Assembly: GCA_025934695.1 (NCBI GenBank)
Contig: JAICWS010000002.1
Coordinates: 1,035,043-1,099,042 of the forward strand
Direction of reading: 5' to 3'
DNA from: Alphaproteobacteria bacterium
GTDB taxonomy: Bacteria > Pseudomonadota > Alphaproteobacteria > Micavibrionales > UBA2020
Length of the DNA: 64,000 nt
Shown piece by piece: positions 32,840-39,917 of the stretch; position 1 is the first letter of the stretch; each line of letters begins with the position of its first letter. The position numbers were made by a program, and so were the translations under genes. Under the pieces are notes generated by a model. That model was given only the letters and a program-made list of their open reading frames with translations, made no database searches and was not told the origin of the DNA.

Positions 32840-33655
32840 ATGGTTTCACGCATCTTCGTCATCGTGGCGCTGCTGCTGGCCGTCGTTGGTCGAGCGGAGG
32901 CTTGCAAGTACGTTGCAAGGCCCGTCGAAGGATCCGTCGCGGCGTCGGCCACGGCCTTCGTGGGCTCGGTCAGGACGGTCGAGAACGGGCTCGTCATTTT
33001 GAACGTCGAGAAAGCCATCCGCGGCGCGAAGGACGGCGATGAATTCGACACCGACCTGCATCCCGACAAGGGCGATTGCGGCATCGTCTTCAAACCCGGC
33101 GAGCGCTGGCTGTACCTGGGCAACGACGCGACCTCGGGCTCGCTGCTGCTGCAGGACGAGTTCGGCCGCTTGCAGGCTGACAATCTCGCCGCCGCGAAAA
33201 AACTGGCGCCCGGCATCGCCGACGACGGCAGCGACGTGCAATCTGGCACCAGCACCGTGATGTGCATGAAAAACTCTGGCGACCAGCGGGAAAGCCGCAC
33301 TTCAGCGGGAATCGCCATCCGTCTCGACAACGGCGTTTCCGCCACGGTCAAGGCGGACCCCGACGAATTCAACTGCCCGAACGAGGTGCACAGCTACACC
33401 GCCGGCGGCAAAGGGGAAGCGACGATCGTCGTCTGCCCGAAGTCGAGCGGCGATCAGAATCTGCCCTGCCAGTCCCGTCCGGGCACGGTCACCATTAGCG
33501 GCGCCCCTGACGGGGGCAGCCTCACGGGGCAGATCAGGACCGAGGAGGGGGAGTACCACCAGACCTTCGTATTCCGCGTCAAGCGCCTGAAAGACGAGGC
33601 CCAGTGCGATGTCAGATCGGCGCGCAGTGGCGGCTGCGGCCCCAATACGCAGTAG
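32840..33655 (+). CDS. secreted Cys-rich protein, possibly NTR/TIMP-like
   Basis: 271 residues. The signal peptide (about 1-21) ends just before a Cys (AEA-CKYVARP). The following beta-rich part (ATAFVGSVRTVENGLVILNVEKAIRG ... CGIVFKPGERWLYLG) resembles bacterial NTR/TIMP-like domains, which begin with a Cys and have this strand pattern; the match is tentative. The C-terminal half adds several Cys pairs (NCPNEVHS, VVCPKSSGDQNLPCQS, QCDVRSARSGGCG). GGGGAGG precedes the ATG. It stands before a small unknown gene. A periplasmic or secreted, disulfide-bonded protein is likely. Confidence 0.7.
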   Translation: MVSRIFVIVALLLAVVGRAEACKYVARPVEGSVAASATAFVGSVRTVENGLVILNVEKAIRGAKDGDEFDTDLHPDKGDCGIVFKPGERWLYLGNDATSGSLLLQDEFGRLQADNLAAAKKLAPGIADDGSDVQSGTSTVMCMKNSGDQRESRTSAGIAIRLDNGVSATVKADPDEFNCPNEVHSYTAGGKGEATIVVCPKSSGDQNLPCQSRPGTVTISGAPDGGSLTGQIRTEEGEYHQTFVFRVKRLKDEAQCDVRSARSGGCGPNTQ

Positions 33656-33707
33656 GGGCGGGAACTATCGCCATTCCTGGGCATTTGGCTGATTAAGGAG
33701 CACTGCC

Positions 33708-33929
33708 ATGGACATGGATGCCGACACCGCCAAAGGCGGCTATTACACCGTCAATCTCGATATCGAGGGAAAAAAGATCCCCTACATCGTCTTCGCGCGC
33801 TCGCATTTTCACGCGGCGCGGCGGGTCAAGGAGGCAACCGGCTATGTCGCGACCGACAAGGACGTCGAAGGGCCGTTTAACGGCGGCTATGGCTGGGAGC
33901 ATCCGGAAACGCCCAGCTATTACCACTAG
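33708..33929 (+). CDS. uncharacterised small protein (73 aa)
   Basis: 73 residues, soluble, with YYTVNLDIEGKKIPYIVFARSHFHAARRVKEATGY and a His/Tyr-rich end. No family known. AAGGAG precedes the ATG. It lies 52 bp after the secreted protein gene and could be cotranscribed. Confidence 0.6.
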   Translation: MDMDADTAKGGYYTVNLDIEGKKIPYIVFARSHFHAARRVKEATGYVATDKDVEGPFNGGYGWEHPETPSYYH

Positions 33930-33942
33930 TTACCGCCTCCGA

Positions 33943-33971
33943 TTGACAATCCTTTAGCCGCAGAATATACA
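33943..33971 (+). promoter_or_regulatory. sigma-70 promoter (TTGACA-N17-TATACA)
   Basis: TTGACA at 33943-33948 and TATACA at 33966-33971, 17 bp apart, opening a leader of about 150 bases to the gene at 34130. Confidence 0.75.
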
Positions 33972-33993
33972 TAAAGCCGCAGGCCGAAGCCAT

Positions 33994-34037
33994 GCTCCGG
34001 GGCGGTTTTCCAGCGAAGTTTCTCGCCCCGCCGGAGC
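33994..34037 (+). promoter_or_regulatory. structured 5' leader element, copy I
   Basis: GCTCCGG (33994-34000) pairs with CCGGAGC (34031-34037). A 3-base bulge and an inner GGCG/CGCC stem enclose the loop GTTTTCCAGCGAAGTTTCT (34005-34023). The loop has the same TTTTCC...GTTTC form as copies A, B and F, and GTTTC lies 46 bases after the -10 box. CCTGTAAAACTCC follows, resembling the CCTGnAAAACnGCC of the other copies. This is the most diverged copy. Confidence 0.5.
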
Positions 34038-34129
34038 GGACCTGATTGTCCCGCCACGCCTGTAAAACTCCACGCCGACAAGCACGGCCTTCTTTCGAGG
34101 GCCGCACGCAACGGATGAGGAGTTTTGCC

Positions 34130-34819
34130 ATGGGCCGCTTTTTCGACCGCATCAATTTCGTCAAGCGCCGCCGTGCGGCGAAGGCGCAAAGCCAGCAGCA
34201 GCAGGCGCGCGTCGTCGCCGCCTTCGACGAAGAGCTGCGTGAATTCATGGAGGAGAGGCTCGCCACGCCCGATCCGGTCGCGCGTTATATCGCGCTGTCC
34301 GACCTGCCGCGCGTTTTCGAGGCGCGCTGCGGCCATCTCCAGGAACAGGAATTCAAGCGGCTGGCGAAGAAAAGCGGCGACAGGATGATGACCGTCATGA
34401 AATGCGGCGGGGTCGCGGGCGTCGGCATGGCCGTGGGCTTCGGCCTCGCCTTCGGGCCGGCTGCCGCGCTCTTCGGCGCCTTTGCGGGCGCGCTGGTCGC
34501 GGCAGCCCCCGGCGTGGATGTGACTGGCGACCCGCTGGCGGGAGAAAGAGAAGCAGCGGCCCGCTTCGCCGCGCCGTTCCGCGACTGCGTCGACAAATAC
34601 CGGGCCGAGATCGGCGGCCTCTGCGCGCGCCTCGAAGACGAACATCTTGACACCTTCGCGGCATCGAAGGAATGGAGCCGGCTTACCGTCATCAACCCTG
34701 GCCTGTATAAAAAAGCCAGCGACGCGTTCCGCGCCAGCGTCGCCAAACGCGCGGATGCGCCGCCCGCCACGCCTGCCGCGCCGCCGCCCGCGCCGCCGCA
34801 AAAGGGCTTTTCCCTGTAA
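34130..34819 (+). CDS. uncharacterised membrane-hairpin protein with Pro-rich tail
   Basis: 229 residues. A basic helical N-terminus (INFVKRRRAAKAQSQQQQAR) precedes a Gly/Ala-rich hydrophobic hairpin (about 93-125, GVAGVGMAVGFGLAFGPAAA...). A helical domain follows, then a Pro/Ala tail ending PPPAPPQKGFSL. The layout resembles 8873 and, more loosely, 24817, and the ...SL ending recurs. The ATG at 34130 has GAGGAG eight bases upstream; the ATG at 34115 overlaps that site. It is preceded by a promoter and leader element copy I. Function unknown. Confidence 0.65.
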   Translation: MGRFFDRINFVKRRRAAKAQSQQQQARVVAAFDEELREFMEERLATPDPVARYIALSDLPRVFEARCGHLQEQEFKRLAKKSGDRMMTVMKCGGVAGVGMAVGFGLAFGPAAALFGAFAGALVAAAPGVDVTGDPLAGEREAAARFAAPFRDCVDKYRAEIGGLCARLEDEHLDTFAASKEWSRLTVINPGLYKKASDAFRASVAKRADAPPATPAAPPPAPPQKGFSL

Positions 34820-34826
34820 AGCAAAA

Positions 34827-34857
34827 CAGGCGGCCCTTGTGGGGGCCGCCTGCTTTT
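34827..34857. terminator. bidirectional terminator
   Basis: CAGGCGGCCC pairs with GGGCCGCCTG (loop about TTGTGG), flanked by AAAA on the left and CTTTT on the right. It can end both the gene at 34819 and the convergent cytochrome gene. Confidence 0.85.
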
Positions 34858-34879
34858 AATTCCAATTAGCCTAGAAGAA

Positions 34880-35392
34880 TTACTTCTGCGTCTCGAGCCA
34901 GTGAATGATGGCCGCGCGCTCTTCGGGCTTCTTGAGGCCCATGAAGGTCATCTTGGTGCCCGGAATGGTTTTCTGCGGGTTCCACAGGAATTCGTTCAGC
35001 GCGGCTTCGGTCCATTTCTCGGACGCATGGGCCTTCATCGCATCCGAATAAGCATAGCCTTCCATATGTGCGTGCGGGCCGCCGACCACGCCGAACAGGT
35101 TCGGGCCGATCTTGGCGGGCTCGCCCTTGCCGAGCGAGTGGCAGGACGCGCAGACGGAAGAAATCTTCGCGCCCAGCGCGACATCGCCTTTCGAGACGTC
35201 GATCGGCTCGGCCTTTTCCGCCGCGGCGGGAGCAGCGCCGGACTCGCCGCCCGACGGGACGCCCGCGATTTCATAGGCGTTCTTTTCCAGCGGCTCTTTC
35301 TCATACACTTCGTGCGAGATGAACCAGCACAACATGCCGACGATGCCCGCGGTCAGGATTGCGGCGAAGATTTTATTGACTTCCATGTTCAT
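34880..35392 (-). CDS. cycM: membrane-anchored cytochrome c (CycM/c552-like)
   Basis: 170 residues. An uncleaved N-terminal helix (about 8-25) anchors the protein. A linker rich in Ala, Glu and Pro precedes a single class I cytochrome c domain. The heme site is CASCH (Cys81, Cys84, His85), and the axial Met is in PGTKMTFMG. CycM proteins carry electrons from the bc1 complex to the aa3 oxidase in alphaproteobacteria. No oxidase structural genes adjoin it, but SCO1 and CtaG are at the right end of the window. It stands alone. Confidence 0.92.
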   Translation of the reverse strand: MNMEVNKIFAAILTAGIVGMLCWFISHEVYEKEPLEKNAYEIAGVPSGGESGAAPAAAEKAEPIDVSKGDVALGAKISSVCASCHSLGKGEPAKIGPNLFGVVGGPHAHMEGYAYSDAMKAHASEKWTEAALNEFLWNPQKTIPGTKMTFMGLKKPEERAAIIHWLETQK

Positions 35393-35431
35393 GGGGAATG
35401 AGACCTAGTTGTTCTTTTTATTGCGTTCAAA

Positions 35432-35950
35432 TTAGCCTGTTTTGCGCTTCGAATCCAGCAGTTTGCGTTCGTTGACGATCGGCTCGGTGGGCTGAATGTC
35501 GACGTCCCAGGGGAAGTAGATCCAGGTGTCCTGGGAGACCCAGGTGACATAAGTATCCACGAGCGGCTCGCCCGCGGGTTTTGCGTAAACGGTCGCGAAA
35601 TGCGCCTTGGGCAGCGACTGGCGGATGATCTTGGCGGTGTTGCCGGTATCCACGAGGTCGTCGATGACGAGCCAGTTGGTCCCGTCGCCCGTCATGTCCT
35701 TGTTCACGTCTTTGAGGATCTTGGCGGCGCGCTGGCTCTTGTCATCATAGGACGAGATGCACAGGGTTTCGATGACCTTGATGTCGAGCTCGCGCGCCAC
35801 GATGCCGGCCGGGATCATGCCGCCGCGCGTAATCGCGACGATGCCTTTCCATTCCTCCTGCTTTTCGACCAGCCGCCAAGCCAGCGCCTTGCAGTCGCGG
35901 TGGAACTGGTCCCAGGAGACGAGGAAGCGTTTGGATGCGGTTTCGGTCAC
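35432..35950 (-). CDS. gpt: xanthine(-guanine) phosphoribosyltransferase
   Basis: 172 residues. The PRPP-binding motif is VIDDLVDTGNT (about 95-105), and the hood-region sequence AITRGGMIPAGIVARELDIK is typical of XGPRT. The enzyme makes XMP or GMP from xanthine or guanine and PRPP for purine salvage. I place the start at the GTG at 35950 (MTETASKRFL), with AAGGA at proper spacing. The frame continues upstream but only through the palindromic repeat at 35965, which is not plausible protein. Confidence 0.9.
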   Translation of the reverse strand: MTETASKRFLVSWDQFHRDCKALAWRLVEKQEEWKGIVAITRGGMIPAGIVARELDIKVIETLCISSYDDKSQRAAKILKDVNKDMTGDGTNWLVIDDLVDTGNTAKIIRQSLPKAHFATVYAKPAGEPLVDTYVTWVSQDTWIYFPWDVDIQPTEPIVNERKLLDSKRKTG

Positions 35951-35964
35951 GGTCTTAATCCTTC

Positions 35965-36076
35965 TTCCCGGCGAAAGCCGGGGTCTGGCATATAGCAGCA
36001 TGCGCGGGTGGTGCCGTTTAAAACGGCTTCCGCTTGTCCTGCCGCACCTTTTTAGACCCCGGCGTTCGCCGGGGTT
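35965..36076. repeat. nested palindromic repeat upstream of gpt
   Basis: The left arm (35965-35986, CCCGGCgaaaGCCGGGG) and right arm (36054-36076, CCCCGGCgttcgCCGGGG) are inverted copies. The centre holds a 15-base palindrome GCCGTTTAAAACGGC (36013-36027). The element lies directly before the ribosome site of gpt and so forms part of its leader or promoter. Confidence 0.75.
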
Positions 36077-36206
36077 ACATGGATGGCTATATATACATGA
36101 CCCCACCGGGGCAAGCCAAGACTTGCCGAAAAAAGTGAAATTTCTCTATAGGGCGGCGCGGGCGCTTTGATATAAAAGTTCTTAAGGGAGCTTTCAGGGC
36201 CTCATT

Positions 36207-36632
36207 ATGACTATTGCAATCTGGTTTCCGCCGGCCATCCTGGCGCTGGCCATCTGGGGAGTCACTTCCTTCCTCCCGAAAATCGCCCTGCGCGCGCTCT
36301 CGCCGTTCCAGATGATCATTTACCATTCGATCTTCTTCCTCGCGGGCGCGCTCATTGCCCAGCTCTTCTACGGCATGCCGGAATTCCAGCTGCCCGCCGT
36401 GTTCTTCGCGATGGGGACGGGGGCCTGCGGCACCTTCGGGCAGATTTTGTACCTGATGGCGCTCAAGCGCGGGCCGGTCACCTATGTGTCGATGATTTCC
36501 TCGCTCTATCCGCTGATCGCGACCGTTCTCGCGGTCACGCTGCTGAAGGATCCGATCACGCTCAAGCAGGGCTGCGGCGTGGCGCTCGGCATCGCCTCGA
36601 TCATTTTGCTGGTGAAGGCCGATGGGAAATGA
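36207..36632 (+). CDS. half-size EamA/DMT transporter subunit 1
   Basis: 141 residues with about five transmembrane helices, one EamA repeat (PFQMIIYHSIFFLAGALIAQL; GTFGQILYLMALKRGPVTYVSMISSLYPLIATVLAVTLLKDPITLKQGCGVALGIASIILL). Full EamA proteins have two such repeats and ten helices. The next gene encodes a second single repeat and overlaps by 11 bp, so the two likely form a heterodimer equal to one full transporter. Substrate unknown; metabolite efflux is usual for the family. Confidence 0.85.
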   Translation: MTIAIWFPPAILALAIWGVTSFLPKIALRALSPFQMIIYHSIFFLAGALIAQLFYGMPEFQLPAVFFAMGTGACGTFGQILYLMALKRGPVTYVSMISSLYPLIATVLAVTLLKDPITLKQGCGVALGIASIILLVKADGK

Positions 36633-37053
36633 GCCGCCAAATCACTGGCTGCCGCCCGCGATGGGCGCGCTCGCCGTCTGGGGCCTCTGGGCCTTTTTCC
36701 CCAAGATCGCGCTGCAGACGATGCAGCCGCACAGCGTCATTTTCTACGAGGCGATGGGCAACCTCTGCGTGTCGCTGCCCGTCCTGATTTTCATTTTGAA
36801 GTTCAAATTGCAGAAGGACAATCTCGCCATCGCGATCACCGGCGGGTCGAGCCTGCTGACCGTCTGCGCGATCTTGAGCTTCTTCTTCGCGCTGCGTCAC
36901 GGGCCCGTCGCCGTCATCGTGACCATGACCGCGATGTACCCGATGATCGCCCTCATCCTCGCGCGCATATTTTTGCACGAGCGCATCAACAAGATCCAGA
37001 TGGCCGCCGTCGCCATGGCGATGGCCTCGATCCTACTGTTGGCGACGAGCTAG
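36622..37053 (+). CDS. half-size EamA/DMT transporter subunit 2
   Basis: 143 residues with about five transmembrane helices, a second single EamA repeat (LAVWGLWAFFPKIALQTMQPHSVIFYEAMGN; FFALRHGPVAVIVTMTAMYPMIALILARIFLHERI). It starts inside the end of the first subunit gene (GAAGGCCGATG), so the two are made together. Their similarity (WG...FPKIAL; RGP/HGPV; SLYP/AMYP) points to duplication. A paired small-transporter arrangement, as in heteromeric SMR pumps, is inferred. Confidence 0.85.
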   Translation: MGNEPPNHWLPPAMGALAVWGLWAFFPKIALQTMQPHSVIFYEAMGNLCVSLPVLIFILKFKLQKDNLAIAITGGSSLLTVCAILSFFFALRHGPVAVIVTMTAMYPMIALILARIFLHERINKIQMAAVAMAMASILLLATS

Positions 37054-37129
37054 ATCAAATTTCGTTTCAAGTGCAATATGCCCTCTCCCCCTCTGGAGGA
37101 GGGGAAGTGAAGTGATTGCATTAAAAAAG

Positions 37130-37708
37130 TCATTTGCACGGCTTCCACGGGCTGCAGTCGCCTGTTTGCGGCATCAGCCTGAAGCGCTGGGCCTTTTCTT
37201 TCAGGCGGTCCTGGATTTCTTCGGCGCTGCGAGCCTGGGCTTCTTCTTTGGCTTTTGCCTGCGCGACGTCGTTCCGGGTCATCATGGCGGCATCGTCCGT
37301 GCGCACGCAGCGAATGGACAAGGGATCGGTCATATAGCCGGGTTCCTGGAACCCGTCGCTGAAACGCTGGCAGATTGCGCCGATGCCGTTATTGTCCACC
37401 GGCGTGGACGACCAGTACCAGGTGGCGTGGCCTTGTCCGGTCATATCGAACCCGCCGATCGCCGCCGCGCCGTTGAACAGCACGGTCAGCTCGTCGCGGT
37501 CAGGGACGCGCCAGTCGTCATGGCCGTGGGCGTCGACCTTCGCCGCATGCACGGCCGCGTCGTTGAAGCTCATCAGGACCGGCAGGTCGGCGGCCATCGC
37601 GTACATGGGTTTGTGGTCGACCGGGGAAACGCCGGCGTAAACGGTACCATCGGCCATCACTGTGCCGGGTTCAGGCGTCTTCGGGCGGGGATCATCTGTC
37701 ATAGGCAT
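37130..37708 (-). CDS. DUF1566-like protein
   Basis: 192 residues. The region HDDWRVPDRDELTVLFN ... GHATWYWSSTPVDNNGIGAICQRFSDGFQE ... PLSIRCVR matches the pattern of DUF1566 domains, which resemble C-type-lectin-like folds of surface proteins. A charged helical tail follows. No signal peptide is visible, which is unusual for this family. The start is ATG 37708 or 37702; no good ribosome site is seen. Convergent with the EamA pair. Confidence 0.7.
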   Translation of the reverse strand: MPMTDDPRPKTPEPGTVMADGTVYAGVSPVDHKPMYAMAADLPVLMSFNDAAVHAAKVDAHGHDDWRVPDRDELTVLFNGAAAIGGFDMTGQGHATWYWSSTPVDNNGIGAICQRFSDGFQEPGYMTDPLSIRCVRTDDAAMMTRNDVAQAKAKEEAQARSAEEIQDRLKEKAQRFRLMPQTGDCSPWKPCK

Positions 37709-37800
37709 ATATTACGTTGTTCGCGCCGCCTACCTTTACGGATTCTGGCGCGCTTGTCAAAACCGACGAAGGGTATCGCAGCGCCGTCAAATTCGCTACA

Positions 37801-39018
37801 ATGATTTTCCAGATGGAAAACGTCATCGAAGACATCGAGCTGCTGCTCCTCATTTCCGCCCTCGTCGCCATGCTGGCGGCACGGCTGCGCATGCCGTATA
37901 TCGTTGGCCTCGTCCTGGCGGGCCTCGTGCTGGCGTTCCTGCGGGTGCCCGTCGAAATTCCGCTGACGCAGGAACTGGTCTATTTCATCCTGCTGCCGCC
38001 GCTGATTTTCGAGGCGGCGTTTTATATTCCCTGGAAAGAGCTGCGCAAGGATCTGGCGATAATTCTGGCCTTCGTGACATTGGGCGTCGTGCTGTCGGCG
38101 GGCGTCACGGCCCTGGGCATGCACCAATGGGCCGGCTGGGGATGGCCGGCCGCGCTCTGCTTCGGCGCGCTCATCGCCGCGACCGACCCGGTGTCCGTCA
38201 TCGCCACCTTCAAGGAGGCGGGCGTGCATGGGCGGTTGCGCCTGCTGCTGGAAGCCGAAAGCGTGCTGAACGACGGCACGGCTGCGGTCGTCTTCGCGGT
38301 CGCGCTCGCCATCGCGGGCGGCGGCGCGCCCGGGCCGCTCGAGACTGCGGAGCTGCTTGTCTACCAGCTGTTCGGCGGCATTTTGTGCGGCGGCGTGCTG
38401 GCGGGCTTTGTGCTGATGATGGCGGGCCGTACCGATGATCATCTTATCGAAATCACCTTCACCACCATCGCCGCCTGGGGATCTTTCCTGCTGGCCGAGC
38501 ATTTCCACGTCTCCGGCGTGATTGCCTGCATGACGGCGGGGCTGATCCTCGGCAATTACGGCTCGCTGGGTTCGCTGACCGATTTCGGGCGCACGGCGGT
38601 GACGGCCTTTTGGGAATATGCGGCCTTCGTCTCCAATTCGATCATTTTCATCCTGATCGGCATGTACGAGGGTAAGCAGCACATGCTGGCGGCGCTGGTG
38701 CCGGCGGGCATCGCGATCGCGCTCGTCACGCTGGGCCGGGCAGTTGCGATATATCCGGTCGCGCTGTTGTTCCGCCGCTCGCGCTGGCGCGTGAAGACGC
38801 GGCATCAGCATGTGCTGTTCTGGGGCGGCCTGCGCGGCGCGCTTGCGCTGGCGCTCGCCCTCGACCTGCCGCACGACATGCCGCAGCGCGAGGCGGTCAT
38901 TACGGTCACTTTCGCGGTCGTCGCCTTCTCCGTCTTCGCCCAGGCCTCGACCATGGGCCCGCTGCTGCGCAAGCTGGGGGAAATACCGGCGCATTTCAAG
39001 AAGGCGGGACGGGATTAA
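37801..39018 (+). CDS. Na+/H+ antiporter, CPA1/NhaP family
   Basis: 405 residues with about twelve transmembrane helices. The cation-site motifs FGALIAATDPVSVIATFKE and LLLEAESVLNDGTAAVVF are those of CPA1 exchangers, and FWGGLRGALALALALDL is the conserved C-terminal helix motif. It should exchange Na+ or K+ for H+ at the inner membrane for pH and salt homeostasis. The C-terminal cytoplasmic domain found in longer members is absent. I chose ATG 37801; ATG 37813 is possible, and the upstream extension to 37717 is unlikely protein. Its TAA forms the left edge of the repeat at 39018. Confidence 0.9.
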   Translation: MIFQMENVIEDIELLLLISALVAMLAARLRMPYIVGLVLAGLVLAFLRVPVEIPLTQELVYFILLPPLIFEAAFYIPWKELRKDLAIILAFVTLGVVLSAGVTALGMHQWAGWGWPAALCFGALIAATDPVSVIATFKEAGVHGRLRLLLEAESVLNDGTAAVVFAVALAIAGGGAPGPLETAELLVYQLFGGILCGGVLAGFVLMMAGRTDDHLIEITFTTIAAWGSFLLAEHFHVSGVIACMTAGLILGNYGSLGSLTDFGRTAVTAFWEYAAFVSNSIIFILIGMYEGKQHMLAALVPAGIAIALVTLGRAVAIYPVALLFRRSRWRVKTRHQHVLFWGGLRGALALALALDLPHDMPQREAVITVTFAVVAFSVFAQASTMGPLLRKLGEIPAHFKKAGRD

Positions 39019-39192
39019 CGCGGAGCCCTGGAGAACCGGAGCCTTTCTGAAGCGCGCGCAGCGCATTTATCCCGAGTGGGGGAATTCACACGAAGTTACG
39101 AAGATACGAAGTGCATTTGCCGCAGAAATTCTTCGTTACTTGGTAACTTCGTGTGAAATCCGGTGATGGGATGATTGCGCTGCGCGCGCAGT
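39018..39192. repeat. nested inverted repeat, copy 1
   Basis: The outer part begins ACGCGGAGCCCTGGAG directly at the antiporter stop and ends GCGCTGCGCGCGCAG directly at the cdd stop. The inner arms (39085-39111 and 39131-39157, 27 bp each, three mismatches) contain three CGAAG-type units: TTCACACGAAGTTACGAAG. It separates two convergent genes. Confidence 0.85.
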
Positions 39193-39645
39193 TCAGACGA
39201 GGTTCCCATCTTTCCAGTAGTCGCCGTATTTGAGCGGCAGCAGGTCGACGGAGCGGACCTTGTAGAGGTGCTTGGCGCCCGGATCGCGCAGGATGACGAA
39301 GCCGGCGGGGGCGAAGTCGGTGATGACCTCGCGGCAGCGGCCGCAGGGCGAGATGACCTTGGGATCTTTCAGAAGCTCGTGATAGACGGCGACGATGGTC
39401 GTGATTTTGCGCTCGGGCTCGCGGTTCGCCTCGGCGATGGCGAAGGGCTCGGCGCACATCGAGATGCTGCCCACGTCGGCGGTCAGATTGTTCGAGGTGA
39501 TGACGCGCCCGTCATCGAGCCGCACCGCCGCGCCCACCAGCGCGGGCGCCTTTTCGCCGAAGATCTGCAGCACGGGGCGCTTGATCGCCTCCGCCGCCGC
39601 GGCGACCAGCTCGTGGTCTTCTTTGGTGAGCTCCAGTCTGTTCAT
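39193..39645 (-). CDS. cdd: cytidine deaminase
   Basis: 150 residues. The zinc site is formed by MCAEPFAIAEA (Cys64 as ligand, Glu66 as proton shuttle) and PCGRCREV (Cys101, Cys104), the three-cysteine arrangement of tetrameric cytidine deaminases and blasticidin-S-deaminase relatives. It hydrolyses cytidine or deoxycytidine to the uridine form in pyrimidine salvage. The C-terminus (HLYKVRSVDLLPLKYGDYWKDG) is longer than in typical Cdd, so a nucleoside analogue as substrate is conceivable. Both flanks are nested inverted repeats. Confidence 0.87.
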   Translation of the reverse strand: MNRLELTKEDHELVAAAAEAIKRPVLQIFGEKAPALVGAAVRLDDGRVITSNNLTADVGSISMCAEPFAIAEANREPERKITTIVAVYHELLKDPKVISPCGRCREVITDFAPAGFVILRDPGAKHLYKVRSVDLLPLKYGDYWKDGNLV

Positions 39646-39694
39646 AAGTCTCCCCTGTTTGCTGATATTACAGGGTTTTGGCGCGGCGTGGAAT

Positions 39695-39917
39695 ACGGAT
39701 TTTTACCCGGAAACCCGGAGTCTTTCCCGCTTCGCGCGAAGCGCATTAATCCCGAGTGGGGAAATTCACACGGAGTTACGGAGTAACGGAGCGCTATGGC
39801 CGCCGCGAGCCTCCGTTACTCCGTAACTCCGTGTGAAATCCGATAATAGGGATTAATGCGCTGCGCGCGGCATTCAGAACGGACTCCGGACCTCCGGGTC
39901 TCCGCGTGAAAATCCGT
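39695..39917. repeat. nested inverted repeat, copy 2 (most regular)
   Basis: The inner arms 39765-39791 and 39811-39837 are a perfect 27-bp inverted repeat with three CGGAG units. Around them GCGCATTAATCCC (left) pairs with GGGATTAATGCGC (right). The outer arms run from ACGGATTTTTACCC to TCCGCGTGAAAATCCGT and again carry CCGGAG units. The right edge ends on the first base of the prmB stop codon. Confidence 0.9.

Noticed and set aside
37060-37115. CCCCCTC...GAGGAGGGG hairpin as terminator of the EamA pair
   Set aside because: There is no T-tract on either side and it is a common low-complexity motif; too weak to call.
39018-39917. CRISPR-like array suggested by repeated CGGAG/CGAAG units
   Set aside because: The units are 5-9 bp, arranged as inverted arms without spacers or cas genes.
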